A stretch of 64,000 nucleotides of DNA from NCBI RefSeq assembly GCF_900102815.1, contig NZ_FNGF01000001.1, forward strand, positions 177,297 through 241,296, given 5' to 3'. Positions 1 to 8,967 of the stretch are shown here, piece by piece (the stretch's first letter is position 1; each line of letters begins with the position of its first letter). The notes below the pieces were generated by a model that was given only the letters and a program-made list of their open reading frames with translations, had not been told where the DNA came from and searched no databases. A program made the translations under genes and the position numbers. The stretch is from Glycomyces sambucus. Lineage in GTDB: Bacteria > Actinomycetota > Actinomycetes > Mycobacteriales > Micromonosporaceae.

Positions 1-5
1 GAGGC

Positions 6-764
6 GAACTCCCCGCCAGCGCGGGGGTGAACCGTGCTACCTGCACGCCGACCGGACCGACCGCGCGAACTCCCCGCCAGCGCGGGGGTGAACCGCTGTC
101 GGGCCTGTCCAAGGGCGCCGTCGAGGAGAACTCCCCGCCAGCGCGGGGGTGAACCGGATTTCAAGGTCGTCGACCTCGGCGGCGAGTTGAACTCCCCCGC
201 CAGCGCGGGGGTGAACCGACCAGGCGTGGGCCAGGTGGCAGCGCATGGCCGAACTCCCCGCCAGCGCGGGGGTGAACCGTACTCGCTCGAAGACGCCGTG
301 GCCGCGCTGCCGAACTCCCCGCCAGCGCGGGGGTGAACCGCGGGCCCGCATGACCTCGGCTCCTCGGCGGGCGAACTCCCCGCCAGCGCGGGGGTGAACC
401 GCCGTGCGAGACGTGCACGGACTGCCACGCGTGGAACTTCCCGCCAGCGCGGGGGTGAACCGCACCCGTTCCTGAACAGGTTCGTGAACGTCGGGACCTC
501 CCCGCCAGCGCGGGGGCGAACCGACAGCGACAAACAACCTCTTGACGGTTGCCCTGACCTCCCCGCCAGCGCGGTGAACCGCCACAAGCACGGCGCCAAC
601 CGCGGAGAGCACGGACCTCCCCGCCAGCGCGGGGGTGAACCGTTCGGCATGCAGGAGATCAATCTCGCCCGCACGACCTCCCCGCCAGCGCGGGGGTGAA
701 CCGGCCCTCGTGGAGTAGGCGAAAGGCGTGCCCAGGAACTCCCTGCCAGCGCGGGGATGAACCG
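6..764 (+). CRISPR. Type I-E CRISPR array, distal end (13 repeats, 12 spacers)
   Basis: Thirteen copies of a 29-bp repeat that begins GAACTCCCC and ends GGGTGAACCG, with the I-E type stem-loop in the middle. Repeats start at 6, 67, 128, 189, 251, 312, 373, 434, 495, 556, 614, 675 and 736. All twelve spacers are 32 bp. The I-E repeat orientation (as in E. coli) puts the leader on the left, outside the window. The right end is therefore the oldest, and the repeats decay there: copy 4 has an extra C, copy 8 has one C-to-T, copies 9-12 read GACCT instead of GAACT, copy 10 lacks three G, and copy 13 has two changes. Bases 1-5 are the end of a further spacer. No cas gene lies in the window. Confidence 0.97.
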
Positions 765-845
765 ATGCGAACCAAGACCGAATGGCCGACCACCTTCCGA
801 AAAACCTGACGACACCCAGCCTGCCCGCAATCCCTGCTCGCGCGA

Positions 846-1103
846 GGGTTATTTGTGGTTACTCACCACCGGTGCTCAACAGCGCCACTTTGCGAATCCG
901 GAAACTGTGGCGGAAGGGGCCGATCGACCCCCTCCGCCACCTCAGCTTTTAGAATTGCGCAACGCTCACTCCATCAACTACGCGCCGCGAGTCGCGCCGA
1001 TACTTCAACCCCGACATCGTTGTATACTGAATGGATCGCGAAGCCTCTTGATCTGCGAAAAGGATGCTGCTCAAGTGGGTGAGGTTTATTGTCATAGCCC
1101 GCC
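846..1103 (+). repeat. Dispersed repeat, copy A
   Basis: A 258-bp segment that recurs in direct orientation at 20738-21006. Conserved blocks are GTGGTTACTCACCACCG near the left end, CGCCGATACTTCAA in the middle, GTTGTA followed by ACTGAATGGA, and at the right end a block differing by a single base that contains TTATTGTCATAGCCCGCC. Sequence between the blocks has drifted and frames are not preserved, so I do not read it as a gene. Copy A starts about 80 bp after the last CRISPR repeat. It may be the end of a mobile element or a non-coding RNA-like module. Confidence 0.7.
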
Positions 1104-1317
1104 ATGGATCGAAACCGACACTCGGGCACTTACTTCTCAGACTTACGTTCGAACCGCCTTCAAGATTCGGTCGGGCAAGCTTCAAAGAGCGCATGTGCGT
1201 CGGCGCATCAGACGCCGATAGGTCTCCTGGCGCTGGGTCAGCAGTCTCAGATGATCATTCAACTATCGATACTCGTAGGGAGTGAAGACGACCCGTCACC
1301 GGCCCACGGGGAGGCCC

Positions 1318-1348
1318 GTCCTCCCGAACCCGTTGGGCTCGGGAGGAC
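1318..1348. terminator. Strong hairpin, possible terminator
   Basis: Perfect 10-bp inverted repeat, GTCCTCCCGA and TCGGGAGGAC, with an 11-base loop that can extend the stem by three C-G pairs. No strong T-run follows on either strand, so termination is only inferred. It sits in the gene-poor stretch between the CRISPR array and the AbiV gene. Confidence 0.4.
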
Positions 1349-1494
1349 CTTCATAACGAACCAGAACTGACATGCGGAGCTCGAATGAGACGCATTCAGG
1401 CGCCGTAGTGGCTTGCGATGGCTTGGTACTGGCTGATCCAAAAACCCAGCTTCTCGTCCTTGGAGGGACGCGGTTCGAGGAGGCCGAGGTGGGG

Positions 1495-1693
1495 TGGCGG
1501 TGCGGGCCGAAACGCGGACGCGGTTGCGACCGGTCTCGGTGTCGGTTTCCATGCACTCGCCTGCGACCGCGGCTATCGCCTCGGCGCGCTCCTGTAGGTC
1601 GGCAGTGACGCCGGCGTAGTCGCCTTCACCGCGCAGGAGCCTGCGGACCTCGGCCCAGTTCAGGCACGCTCTCGGGTTCGGCAGGGATGACAA
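1495..1693 (-). pseudogene. Fragment of a phage head-tail connector-like gene
   Basis: The first ~66 codons of a minus-strand frame read like the N-terminus of small actinophage structural proteins (HK97 gp10-like or minor tail type): an LNWAEVRRLLRG helix, an alanine-rich helix, then the turn GRNRVRVSARTATP. After that point the reading degenerates and the frame runs on to 1259 without resemblance to anything. I take it as a prophage remnant. The family match is from memory of conserved residues and is weak. Bases 1104-1494 otherwise hold nothing recognisable apart from the hairpin. Confidence 0.35.
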
Positions 1694-1779
1694 CCCGTCA
1701 CCCTGCCCACCGAGAGACCAGTCCTCTCGAACTTGCTATGGCAGCACCTGAAGTGTCATGAAACAGCGCACTCCCCGTG

Positions 1780-2478
1780 TCATTCTGGCGCCCTTTCAGA
1801 CAATCGCTCAACGAAAGACGTGAACTCTTCGGGCTGAGCGTATGGCATCACGGCCCAGTGCATACCCTCCGCTGAATCAATCAGCCACACCTCGGTAGCA
1901 TCTTGTTGCCGAGTGTGATCCTCAATCAGATGCATCTGGATAACCTGAGCGGCACGTCGGATGTCACCTTCGACTTCTCCTGATGGCACATCTAGTGGTG
2001 ACGTGATCGAGGTGGCAGCTCGATCGACATAAAGTCCAGCCTGCTTGTCGAGGTTGCGTTGCTTCGCAGTTGCCTCGAACGTCTCCAAATCAGGCAGGGT
2101 GTAGTACTCGTGCCTGCGGGTGGAGTTCCAGAACCCAGCTAGGCCGGACGCGAATTGCTCGGCGACCTGGAGTTTCTCCCCATGGGGTCGTCGTACGGTC
2201 CGTAGTCCTTCGGGCACCATGACAGATCTCGCCGGACGTGCTGGCAACCCATACATGCCGAGCGGCGCCGTCCACTCGTGTTCCGCCGCCTGATACAACC
2301 AGCGCGCCTTTGCCAGCTCTTCCATCGCAAGAACCACCAAAGCCTGGGCACGCCCCGGGCTCTGGTGTTCGGCGAGAACGGCGGCGTCCTCAATAAGCGC
2401 TACGGCGTTGGCCAGCAATGCCTTCCACCACTGACGTGCGAAGGCGGCGCTGATCTCTTCCGGTTCACTCCGTGCCAT
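1780..2478 (-). CDS. AbiV-family abortive infection protein
   Basis: 232 residues. The N-terminal third carries the AbiV hallmark: a helix with LLANAVALIEDA, then RAQALVVLAMEELAKA, the conserved AxxLxxLAxEExxKA pattern of the family. AbiV proteins give phage resistance by abortive infection; the lactococcal prototype binds a phage early protein (SaV) and blocks translation. The rest of the protein is helical and hydrophilic, with no membrane segment, so it is probably cytosolic. It is divergent from the gene at 2768, and its GC content is lower than in the housekeeping half of the window. Family assignment is from motif recognition; the phage it targets is unknown. Confidence 0.78.
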   Translation of the reverse strand: MARSEPEEISAAFARQWWKALLANAVALIEDAAVLAEHQSPGRAQALVVLAMEELAKARWLYQAAEHEWTAPLGMYGLPARPARSVMVPEGLRTVRRPHGEKLQVAEQFASGLAGFWNSTRRHEYYTLPDLETFEATAKQRNLDKQAGLYVDRAATSITSPLDVPSGEVEGDIRRAAQVIQMHLIEDHTRQQDATEVWLIDSAEGMHWAVMPYAQPEEFTSFVERLSERAPE

Positions 2479-2767
2479 GAAGATGATTGTGACTCGAAGT
2501 TGGGGATCTGTGCAACCTGTTCATGATGCCTTCAACCAGCATGTTGATCGGGGTCTTGAAGGTAGCCGATTACGCGGGTCGAGAGCTTCGGGATGCTCCA
2601 GGGTCAGCCTCGTCGGGGCACATCGGAGCCCTCGCGTAACACCTGACGCACCGGACAAGCGAACGCGTGTGCCGCAGCCCCGAAAACGGCTCGACCATCC
2701 GGGCTTAAGTTGCTTGCACCCGATTTGGGGAAGTCGACTACGAATCTACCTGTGTCAGTATGGGAAG

Positions 2768-3511
2768 GTGAAATCTCCTCTGACCTCTGATGAGATCTAC
2801 GCCCCTTTGCTGGGACTGGGTCTGCTTCAACCGAAAGTTGCACCACTCACCGCCATGCTGACGCTTTGGCGGCTGCACCACCATCAGCAGGACTGGACAC
2901 ATGGCGCCGCATACGGCATCATCACCGGCTGCCTTGCACGCTTGGGAGTACAAGCCGTCATCCAGGAGACGGCCGTCTACATCACGAATCCCAGCGATAC
3001 ACGCGATCCCGCACTGTATGGCAGGGATCCGGGATTCCTGGAGTCTACTGGAGACCCGTACTTCGTCATGAGGCTCCCGGGCCTGCACCGGTTGGTCGAC
3101 CTCTTCTTGCCAGACCTTCCAGAGATGAGAGGTTCGGCCGCAGCTCCAATGCCGCTACAATGTGCTGTCCAAGATGGGTCCTTGCCGGAATACATGGCAG
3201 TCCCTCGGGGAGATCGGCTTGTCGTTTACATTCCGGGCGAGGAGTGGGGAGAGGAAGAACTAATCGGACTACCAGGATTCAGGGAAGGTCTGGCTTCACG
3301 ACACTGCACCGACCTTCTGGCGGAACTCGTCGACATGCTCCACTGGCTGCCTGAAGCACTTCCGCTGGAGCATGAGTGCTGGGTGGTGCTCGCGAAGGTA
3401 GTGCGGGCGACCGAGCGCGCACAGCTTGCGATGATCGCCCCATCGCAGCCGGTCTTTATCTCGCGTGCGGGGCGTCGCTTTACTATGGCTGAACTCCTAG
3501 ATGACGTTTAG
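2768..3511 (+). CDS. Hypothetical protein between AbiV and the STAND nuclease
   Basis: About 247 residues from the GTG at 2768 (V-K-S-P-L-T...). The frame is open further upstream to 2477, but those ~97 residues are low-complexity basic sequence that overlaps the AbiV start on the other strand, so I prefer the internal GTG. A GGGAAGG stretch lies directly before it, closer than ideal. The protein is soluble, mixed alpha/beta, with a tryptophan-rich segment (LTLWRLHHHQQDWTH) and no motif I recognise. It runs convergently into the STAND gene, whose stop lies 22 bp downstream. Its place between two defence genes suggests, but does not prove, a defence role. Confidence 0.6.
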   Translation: MKSPLTSDEIYAPLLGLGLLQPKVAPLTAMLTLWRLHHHQQDWTHGAAYGIITGCLARLGVQAVIQETAVYITNPSDTRDPALYGRDPGFLESTGDPYFVMRLPGLHRLVDLFLPDLPEMRGSAAAPMPLQCAVQDGSLPEYMAVPRGDRLVVYIPGEEWGEEELIGLPGFREGLASRHCTDLLAELVDMLHWLPEALPLEHECWVVLAKVVRATERAQLAMIAPSQPVFISRAGRRFTMAELLDDV

Positions 3512-3533
3512 TTCATCACGCCACTCCAAGATT

Positions 3534-6500
3534 TCACATCGCGGCGCCGCCCTCGTATGCGTGGGCATTCCAAGCGTGTCGATAGAGCTCGAGCCGGGTA
3601 TAACGCCACATGGTACGCCAGCCTCCGCCGATGCTTGGAAGTTCGTCGATGCCAAGGTCGTCCAGTTCAATCTCCATTAGGAGCTGTTCGGCAGCGGCGC
3701 TATGTCCCTGCAGTAGCAGCGAGATGGCACCCACAAGTCGGAGACGGTGCTGCTCGCGAGGATTCGCTTGCGGGATGACCAACTCCGTCACTGACCAGGT
3801 CATCGCTTCGTGAAGCAGAGCTGCAGCTTCAGCACGATGCTTGAATATGCCGGTGAACAGACGCATGGCGCATTGATGGCCCACGTTGAGCAGCAATCGG
3901 ATTGACTCCTCGACATGGAGGGTACTGGTCTCGGCTGTCTCCTTGAAGGCGACGAGCTCGAGACGAGCGGCCGCCCAGTGCTCTTGCTTGATGAGCAGTT
4001 CGATCAGGAGTCGACGGACGGTCAACTCGTTGAGACCACCGAAATCGCCTCCTTCCAGGACTTCCCGGCAGGTCCGAATGCCTTCTTCCGCATCGAAGTC
4101 GCTGTTCGAGAAGCTGCTATCGAGCGCGCGGATTCGCTTGCCAGCACGAGTGACAGGAACGTCCGGCAGACGCAGGGCAAGATCCTCGTATGCGACCATC
4201 AGCGGTCCAAGCAGCCTCGAGGCGTCGATCTCTTTATCAGCGATATTGATTCGCATGGCACCGATGACGGGCGCGACGACTTGGGCAATAACTTCGGGCG
4301 CCGTGATTGCTTGGGCTTGCGCGAACAGCAGCACCATTTCCAGCCAACGAGTAAGCTCGCGGTCGGTGGCGGTCGACCGGTCGGGCCGGGTGAGGCGCAG
4401 TTCGGCGAGGTTGCCAAGAGCATGCGCCCAGATAGTCTGGTGGTTGAGGTCTGGATCGTCCCCCAGGATCTCGATAACGTTGCGCCAAATTGCTTCGGCC
4501 GCTTCGAAGTTTCCTTTGCGGCTTTCCATGAGCCCGATATTGGTGACGAACTGCAGGGTCACCGGCTCGATCACCTGGGTGGCGACTACATGGTTGAACA
4601 GCGTCCGGGCATGGCTGAGGAGCAGTCGGACCCGCTGCCACTCGCTGCGGTGGGCGGCTGCCATTAGCCACCGGTTGGCGTGCGTAGCGAGCAGCATCAG
4701 GAGGGCGTAGGGATCGGGGAGTCGCTCGGCTTCAGCCCGGAGCAGGTCCTGCACGATCGAGTTGACCTGCATGGTCTGGACGTATACTGCGGCATCGCGT
4801 CCCTGTTCCGGAGGAAAGGGTTCGTCGAACGCAACGAGGGAGAACCGGCGCAACTCTCGGATAGTTTCACCGAGCGCGAATGCTGGCGCATCGATGTAGG
4901 AGGCGCCTTCCCCGGGGGGGACCCGGCTGGTGTGCTCATAGTCGTGGAAGAAGGAGGCGGCGACCATCTGGGTTGGGATTCTGCGCGATCCGAGATAGGC
5001 GGTGGCGGTCAGCATGGCGATTGGCAGGGCTGCGTTCGGGGAGTCCGGATCTTGCTGCCATCGACGGATGAAGGGGTCAAGACACATGTTGATCGCCGCC
5101 GTCAGGGTCCGAGGATAGCCTGAGGGCAACGCGCCATGGTCGTCAAGCGCTCGTCGACGGAGCGCAACGACGTATTCGCTCACGCCGGCCGGATCAATGC
5201 CGCAGGTGGCGATATAGCCAGCGATGAGTTCGATAGCGAGCGGCCAGCCCTCACTGATTTCGCGCAGGGCGCGGAGATCTTCGGGGTCGGCGTTCCGCCA
5301 GGACTCGGGCAGTCGGTTGCGGAGCAGCTGTTCGCCTTCAGCTTCGGACAAGGTGCCGACTTCGATGACTCTCGTTCGACCGTAGTTCGCCGCAGCGTTG
5401 AGGCTCGTGATGATCACATCGCCGCGGCCGACGGATGGAAGCCAGGTTGAGAGGCTTCCGGGATCTTCAGCGTTGTCGCATACCATCGCCCACCGCCCAG
5501 CCAGCGACGACAGTTGGGCGGTCAGAAAGTCTCGCAGCACGAGCGGGTTGCCGTCGATATTCGGCGGGAGCGATGCACCTGAGATCGCCTCGAGCACACT
5601 GTACAGTGAAGCGCTGAGCGAGCCGTCGGACTCTGCGTCGAGCCACAAGACCAGGTCATACCGGTCCGCTTGATCCGCGATGTACGCCGCGGCGAGGCTC
5701 GACTTCCCTATACCAGACGGGCCCACCAGTGCAACTCGCTGGACCGACTCGCCTGCGGAAGCGGCCAGGTATCGGTGAACTTCCGCTTGCAGGTGGGGGC
5801 GATCGACATCAGGGATCGCTGGCACGGCCCCGGCGATGATTCCCCAATCACGGCCCATACAGAGTCGGGCTAGGTCTTCGCCCGGCACCAGAAGGTCCTC
5901 CTGGAACTCGGTGATGAGCCAACGAGCGGACTGTCCATCTGCTGCGCGTCGGAGAACTTCGCTGACAAGGTAGCCGGTCAACAGACCAGCGGATCGATCG
6001 CCGAGGCCTTCACGATGGCGGTTACGCAACCATCGGAGTTTCTCGCGCAGATCCTCTCGGATCTCCTCGGACTGGCGCTGGTCGAAGTTCAGTCGTGCAC
6101 GTCCGAGCCGAATCAGCTCGTCGTTTTTCAGGCCCCGGAGCACGGTAAGGCGACTCTCTGCGTTGGCGAGTATGTCCTCGAGCGCTCCGCGGAGTTCCGC
6201 TGGAGTGAGCCCGGCTTCAAGTGTCTCTGCAAGCTCCCGTGCATTTGCCGCGGGTACGGCGTTGGTCATCAGCTCATACGCCTCGCTTTCCTGTTGCCGG
6301 ACGAGCTCGCACAAGATACCGAATGCATCTGGTGCGCGCATGGTGGCACCAGGGGTGCTGCTTTTTACCTGTACCGCAAGTATGCAACCGCCTGCGTGGT
6401 CGACCACATCGAAATCAACGCATTCACGGCCTGTGGACTTCCATCCTCCTTCGACTCGGATGCTGGACACTCGGTGGTCATCGATTCGTTCAACGAGCAC

Positions 6501-6593
6501 TTCGAGCGTTCGAAGGTACTGGTACTGAAAACCTCGCGCGGCAATTCGACCGCCGTCGAGCGAAGAGCGTGGAGGTTGGGGTGCATTCGACAT
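3534..6593 (-). CDS. STAND NTPase with N-terminal Cap4/DUF4297-like nuclease and TPR-like C-terminus
   Basis: 1019 residues from the ATG at 6593, which has a GAAGGGCGAAG ribosome-binding site; an in-frame ATG at 6659 is possible but less well placed. Residues ~14-80 resemble the DUF4297/Cap4 PD-(D/E)XK nuclease: GFQYQYLR at 21-28, acidic residues D60 and D62, and the core Q75-V-K77. A STAND/NB-ARC-type ATPase follows, with the P-loop GPSGIGKS at 291-298 and a Walker B-like WAMVCDN at 368-374. The last ~450 residues are helical repeats of TPR type. Proteins of this plan (Avs and bNACHT-like) sense a phage product through the repeats and switch on the nuclease; this is inference here. It is shorter than typical Avs proteins. 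Confidence 0.8.
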   Translation of the reverse strand: MSNAPQPPRSSLDGGRIAARGFQYQYLRTLEVLVERIDDHRVSSIRVEGGWKSTGRECVDFDVVDHAGGCILAVQVKSSTPGATMRAPDAFGILCELVRQQESEAYELMTNAVPAANARELAETLEAGLTPAELRGALEDILANAESRLTVLRGLKNDELIRLGRARLNFDQRQSEEIREDLREKLRWLRNRHREGLGDRSAGLLTGYLVSEVLRRAADGQSARWLITEFQEDLLVPGEDLARLCMGRDWGIIAGAVPAIPDVDRPHLQAEVHRYLAASAGESVQRVALVGPSGIGKSSLAAAYIADQADRYDLVLWLDAESDGSLSASLYSVLEAISGASLPPNIDGNPLVLRDFLTAQLSSLAGRWAMVCDNAEDPGSLSTWLPSVGRGDVIITSLNAAANYGRTRVIEVGTLSEAEGEQLLRNRLPESWRNADPEDLRALREISEGWPLAIELIAGYIATCGIDPAGVSEYVVALRRRALDDHGALPSGYPRTLTAAINMCLDPFIRRWQQDPDSPNAALPIAMLTATAYLGSRRIPTQMVAASFFHDYEHTSRVPPGEGASYIDAPAFALGETIRELRRFSLVAFDEPFPPEQGRDAAVYVQTMQVNSIVQDLLRAEAERLPDPYALLMLLATHANRWLMAAAHRSEWQRVRLLLSHARTLFNHVVATQVIEPVTLQFVTNIGLMESRKGNFEAAEAIWRNVIEILGDDPDLNHQTIWAHALGNLAELRLTRPDRSTATDRELTRWLEMVLLFAQAQAITAPEVIAQVVAPVIGAMRINIADKEIDASRLLGPLMVAYEDLALRLPDVPVTRAGKRIRALDSSFSNSDFDAEEGIRTCREVLEGGDFGGLNELTVRRLLIELLIKQEHWAAARLELVAFKETAETSTLHVEESIRLLLNVGHQCAMRLFTGIFKHRAEAAALLHEAMTWSVTELVIPQANPREQHRLRLVGAISLLLQGHSAAAEQLLMEIELDDLGIDELPSIGGGWRTMWRYTRLELYRHAWNAHAYEGGAAM

Positions 6594-6864
6594 GTATTCT
6601 TCGCCCTTCAACTCGGGCCGACAGGATCGCGATTCTGAACGGGCTTGGCTCTCAGCCATGGGAACCGCCGACGGGGCAACTCCCGTGAGGCTGCTTCACC
6701 CACTTGTCACCGTACCGGATTCGCCAGTGGCCTTGCGATCATCGTGGTGGTGCCCGGCGAAGGAGGCACCCGCAAGGGCGACCATGCCGAAAGGCGGCTC
6801 GGTATCACGTCGCCGCACAAGCGCAGGCAGGCGGACGGCCGCGCCGAGGTCTAGCACGAAGCCA
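6594..6864. other. 271-bp stretch between the STAND gene and the IS, no gene
   Basis: Both strands contain only short overlapping frames without recognisable content. The promoter of the STAND nuclease gene should lie here, but I see no clear -35/-10 pair. The IS left end at 6865 sits 271 bp upstream of that gene's start. Confidence 0.4.
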
Positions 6865-6881
6865 GGCTTGAGTTTTAACGT
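6865..6881 (+). repeat. Left terminal inverted repeat of the IS
   Basis: GGCTTGAGTTTTAACGT, an exact reverse complement of the sequence at 8466-8482. It lies 50 bp before the transposase start codon. Confidence 0.85.
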
Positions 6882-6931
6882 TCTTTGAGTGATACGGGTG
6901 AACCTCCTGGTCATCACTATCGTCCGGGCGG

Positions 6932-8363
6932 ATGGTTGCTGTTGTGGACCAACATGACTCGCCAGGTGCGCATGGAGCGGAGATCGCGGTATTGAACCGG
7001 TTCCGGTCCCAGCTATACGCGTGCATGACGACCCGTGCCGACGGTCTCTTCGAGCTGTCCGACGCGCTGCTCTCCCATGTCGGCAAGATCGACTCGCTCC
7101 CGCATCTGTCCCTGGAGCCGGGTTTCCGGCGCGGTGATGGCATGGTCTACCAGGCCTTGAGCCAGGGATCGATCGACCAATGGCGAGCATCGCGGCTGCT
7201 CTTGGACGGTCCGGTGCCGCGGATGCGGGGCCGGATCGTGCTCGCGGTCGACTCGACACCATGGCTCCGGCCCGAAGCGCCAACCAGCCCTGAGCTCCTG
7301 TTCTGCCACATCTACGGCCGCACCCGCGACGGCGATCAGCAGATCCCCGGATGGCCCTACTCTCCTCGTCGCCCTCGAGCCCGGGGTCGGCTCCTGGTCG
7401 AAGATCCTCGATGCCGAACGCATCCGCAAGGGCCAGACCGAGACGACCGTCGCCATCGCGCAGATCCGTCTGGTCGTCGAGTCGTTCATCGAAGCGGGCC
7501 AGTGGAGTCCCGGTGAGCCGCCGGTCATCGTAGTCACCGATGCCGGCTACACGGCGACCGCCATGGCTTGGGCACTGTCCGACCTACCGGTGGTCATCGT
7601 CTCCCGCATCAGCTCCGACCGCGTCTACTACCGGGCCGCCACCGATACGGACCAGCCCGCGACCGGTCGCAAACGGCGCCACGCCGGAAGGCTGCCGGTC
7701 GCCGACGAGGCTGCCTGGCCGACCGATGCTCTTCACGTCGAGGCCGACTCCGACCGCTACGGCCGGATGCGGATCGACGCCGCGCCCGGCATGCATCAGA
7801 AGCTGCTGCGAGGCAGCTCCGGCCCCTGGCAGGACTATCCGTCCGCGAGTCTGCCGATCATCCCCGGCACCGCCGTCCGGATCCGCTCCGAGCGGCTCCC
7901 CCACGGACGGAAGCCGACCACGCCGGTGTTTCTCTGGACTTCCACAGCCGAACTCGACGACGATCTGCTGCTGGAGCTGGCCCTGGCCTGGCTGCGCTGC
8001 TTCGACATCGAGCACCTGTTCCGGTTCCTCAAGCAGTATCTGGCCTGGACCACGCCGCGACCACGCACGCCCGAGGCGGCCGACCGATGGACGCTCCTGG
8101 TCGTCGCCGCTTGGACGCAGCTGTGGTTGGCGCGAGGCCTGGTCGCCGATGTCGCTTTGCCCTGGGAACGGCGCCAGGATCCCGCCCGGCTTTCACCGCT
8201 GCGCGTCAAACGAGGCTTTCGCAGCATCGGCTATGACTTGGCCCGGCCCGCCCGAGATGCGAAACCCACGATCAGGGGTCCCGGACGACCTCTCGGACGG
8301 CCGAACCGCCACCGCGCGAGACGATGGAGCCCCGGGATCTCACCCAAGACCGCCGATCAGTGA
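6932..8363 (+). pseudogene. DDE transposase (NF041680/IS701-like), frameshifted
   Basis: The first part, from ATG 6932, reads through PRMRGRIVLAVDSTPWLRP and IPGWPYS. A one- or two-base indel near 7362 then moves the true frame, which continues LLVALEPGVGSW ... VTDAGYTATAMAWALSDLPV and runs to 8363. The downstream part keeps the DDE-type core (VVTDAGY, the FRFLKQYLAW motif near the end and the basic RGPGRPLGRP tail). It is colinear with, and roughly half identical to, the intact transposase at 13461, which has no shift at this point. I therefore read this copy as dead and not as a programmed frameshift. Confidence 0.85.
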
Positions 8364-8465
8364 TAACGCCGTGGGTCCGTGCCCCGCTCCACCCTCACCA
8401 GAGCCGATCATCCAGCCCAAACCGCGGCCACAGGATGCCCGAAACTCCCAGGTCAACACCCGAGC

Positions 8466-8482
8466 ACGTTAAAACTCAAGCC
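8466..8482 (-). repeat. Right terminal inverted repeat of the IS
   Basis: ACGTTAAAACTCAAGCC, the exact inverted partner of 6865-6881. It lies about 100 bp after the transposase stop. Confidence 0.85.
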
Positions 8483-8574
8483 GGGCCACATGCGTTAACG
8501 GAGTGTGGGTTTTCACGCCCAACCCGAACTGGTCGCGACAGGTTCTGGACGAGGTCCACGCATTGCTACAGTAA

Positions 8575-8967
8575 CGGGGGCCCGAAGCACTCGCCGTAGT
8601 TGCCGGATGGATCGCTGGCCGTTCACGACGATGGCGCCAGGACGAGTGGATCGCCGATCTACACGAGAATCCGCACCCGTTCCGATTCGCTTGGGGGGTG
8701 GTCCGCGCGGCGATTTGCATGCGGACTGGAGCGATCCAGCGGCGCATGGGCCAGTGCGCCGCATGGGCGCTCAGATCGGAGTGGAGAACCTGGACGCCTT
8801 TGAGCGGGCTGGTGTTCGGTGCGGCCTTCGAGACGGCAGCGAGCGCAGGGCCGCTGAGCGCGCTCTTCCTCATCGCCACCGGGCTGCCAGCACTTGCGGG
8901 GGCTGTGGCAATCGCACGGCGAAAACTCGGCGTCCAGCGCTGCCGACGGCGGCGCGAAGACGCCTGA
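8575..8967 (+). CDS. Putative small membrane protein, possibly 5'-truncated
   Basis: The frame opens after a stop at 8572-8574 and has no convincing start before the GTG at 8698. It reads DEWIADLHENPHPFRFAWG, then a hydrophobic segment (GPLSALFLIATGLPALAG) and a basic tail. The WRxEWxADL...RFAxG pattern is common in small actinobacterial integral membrane proteins of unknown role. A different frame just upstream (TPNPNWSRQVLDEVHALL, ending at 8574) may be the tail of another lost gene. It lies directly behind the IS right end, so truncation by the insertion is plausible. Bases 8968-9278 hold nothing recognisable. Confidence 0.35.
   Translation, partial: RGPEALAVVAGWIAGRSRRWRQDEWIADLHENPHPFRFAWGVVRAAICMRTGAIQRRMGQCAAWALRSEWRTWTPLSGLVFGAAFETAASAGPLSALFLIATGLPALAGAVAIARRKLGVQRCRRRREDA

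Larger units (their letters stand above)
6865..8482 (+). mobile_element. Insertion sequence with NF041680/IS701-like transposase, inactivated
   Basis: A 1618-bp element defined by perfect 17-bp terminal inverted repeats (6865-6881 and 8466-8482) around a frameshifted transposase gene. A GCCA tetranucleotide lies directly left of the element (6861-6864) and again 2 bp beyond the right repeat (8485-8488). That could be a 4-bp target duplication if the ends are slightly asymmetric, but this is uncertain. Confidence 0.8.

Noticed and set aside
37-612. Long frames on both strands across the CRISPR array, rich in repeated PRQRGGEP or FTPALAGSS units
   Set aside because: They are translations of the repeats and spacers, with no start site or fold.
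949-1194. Minus-strand frame inside dispersed repeat A
   Set aside because: The second copy of the repeat does not keep the same protein; only DNA blocks are conserved.
2477-2767. Upstream extension of the hypothetical gene at 2768
   Set aside because: Low-complexity basic residues overlapping the AbiV start; the internal GTG fits better.
7340-7570. Programmed frameshift in the IS transposase
   Set aside because: There is no slippery run at the shift, and the intact relative at 13461 is read in a single frame.
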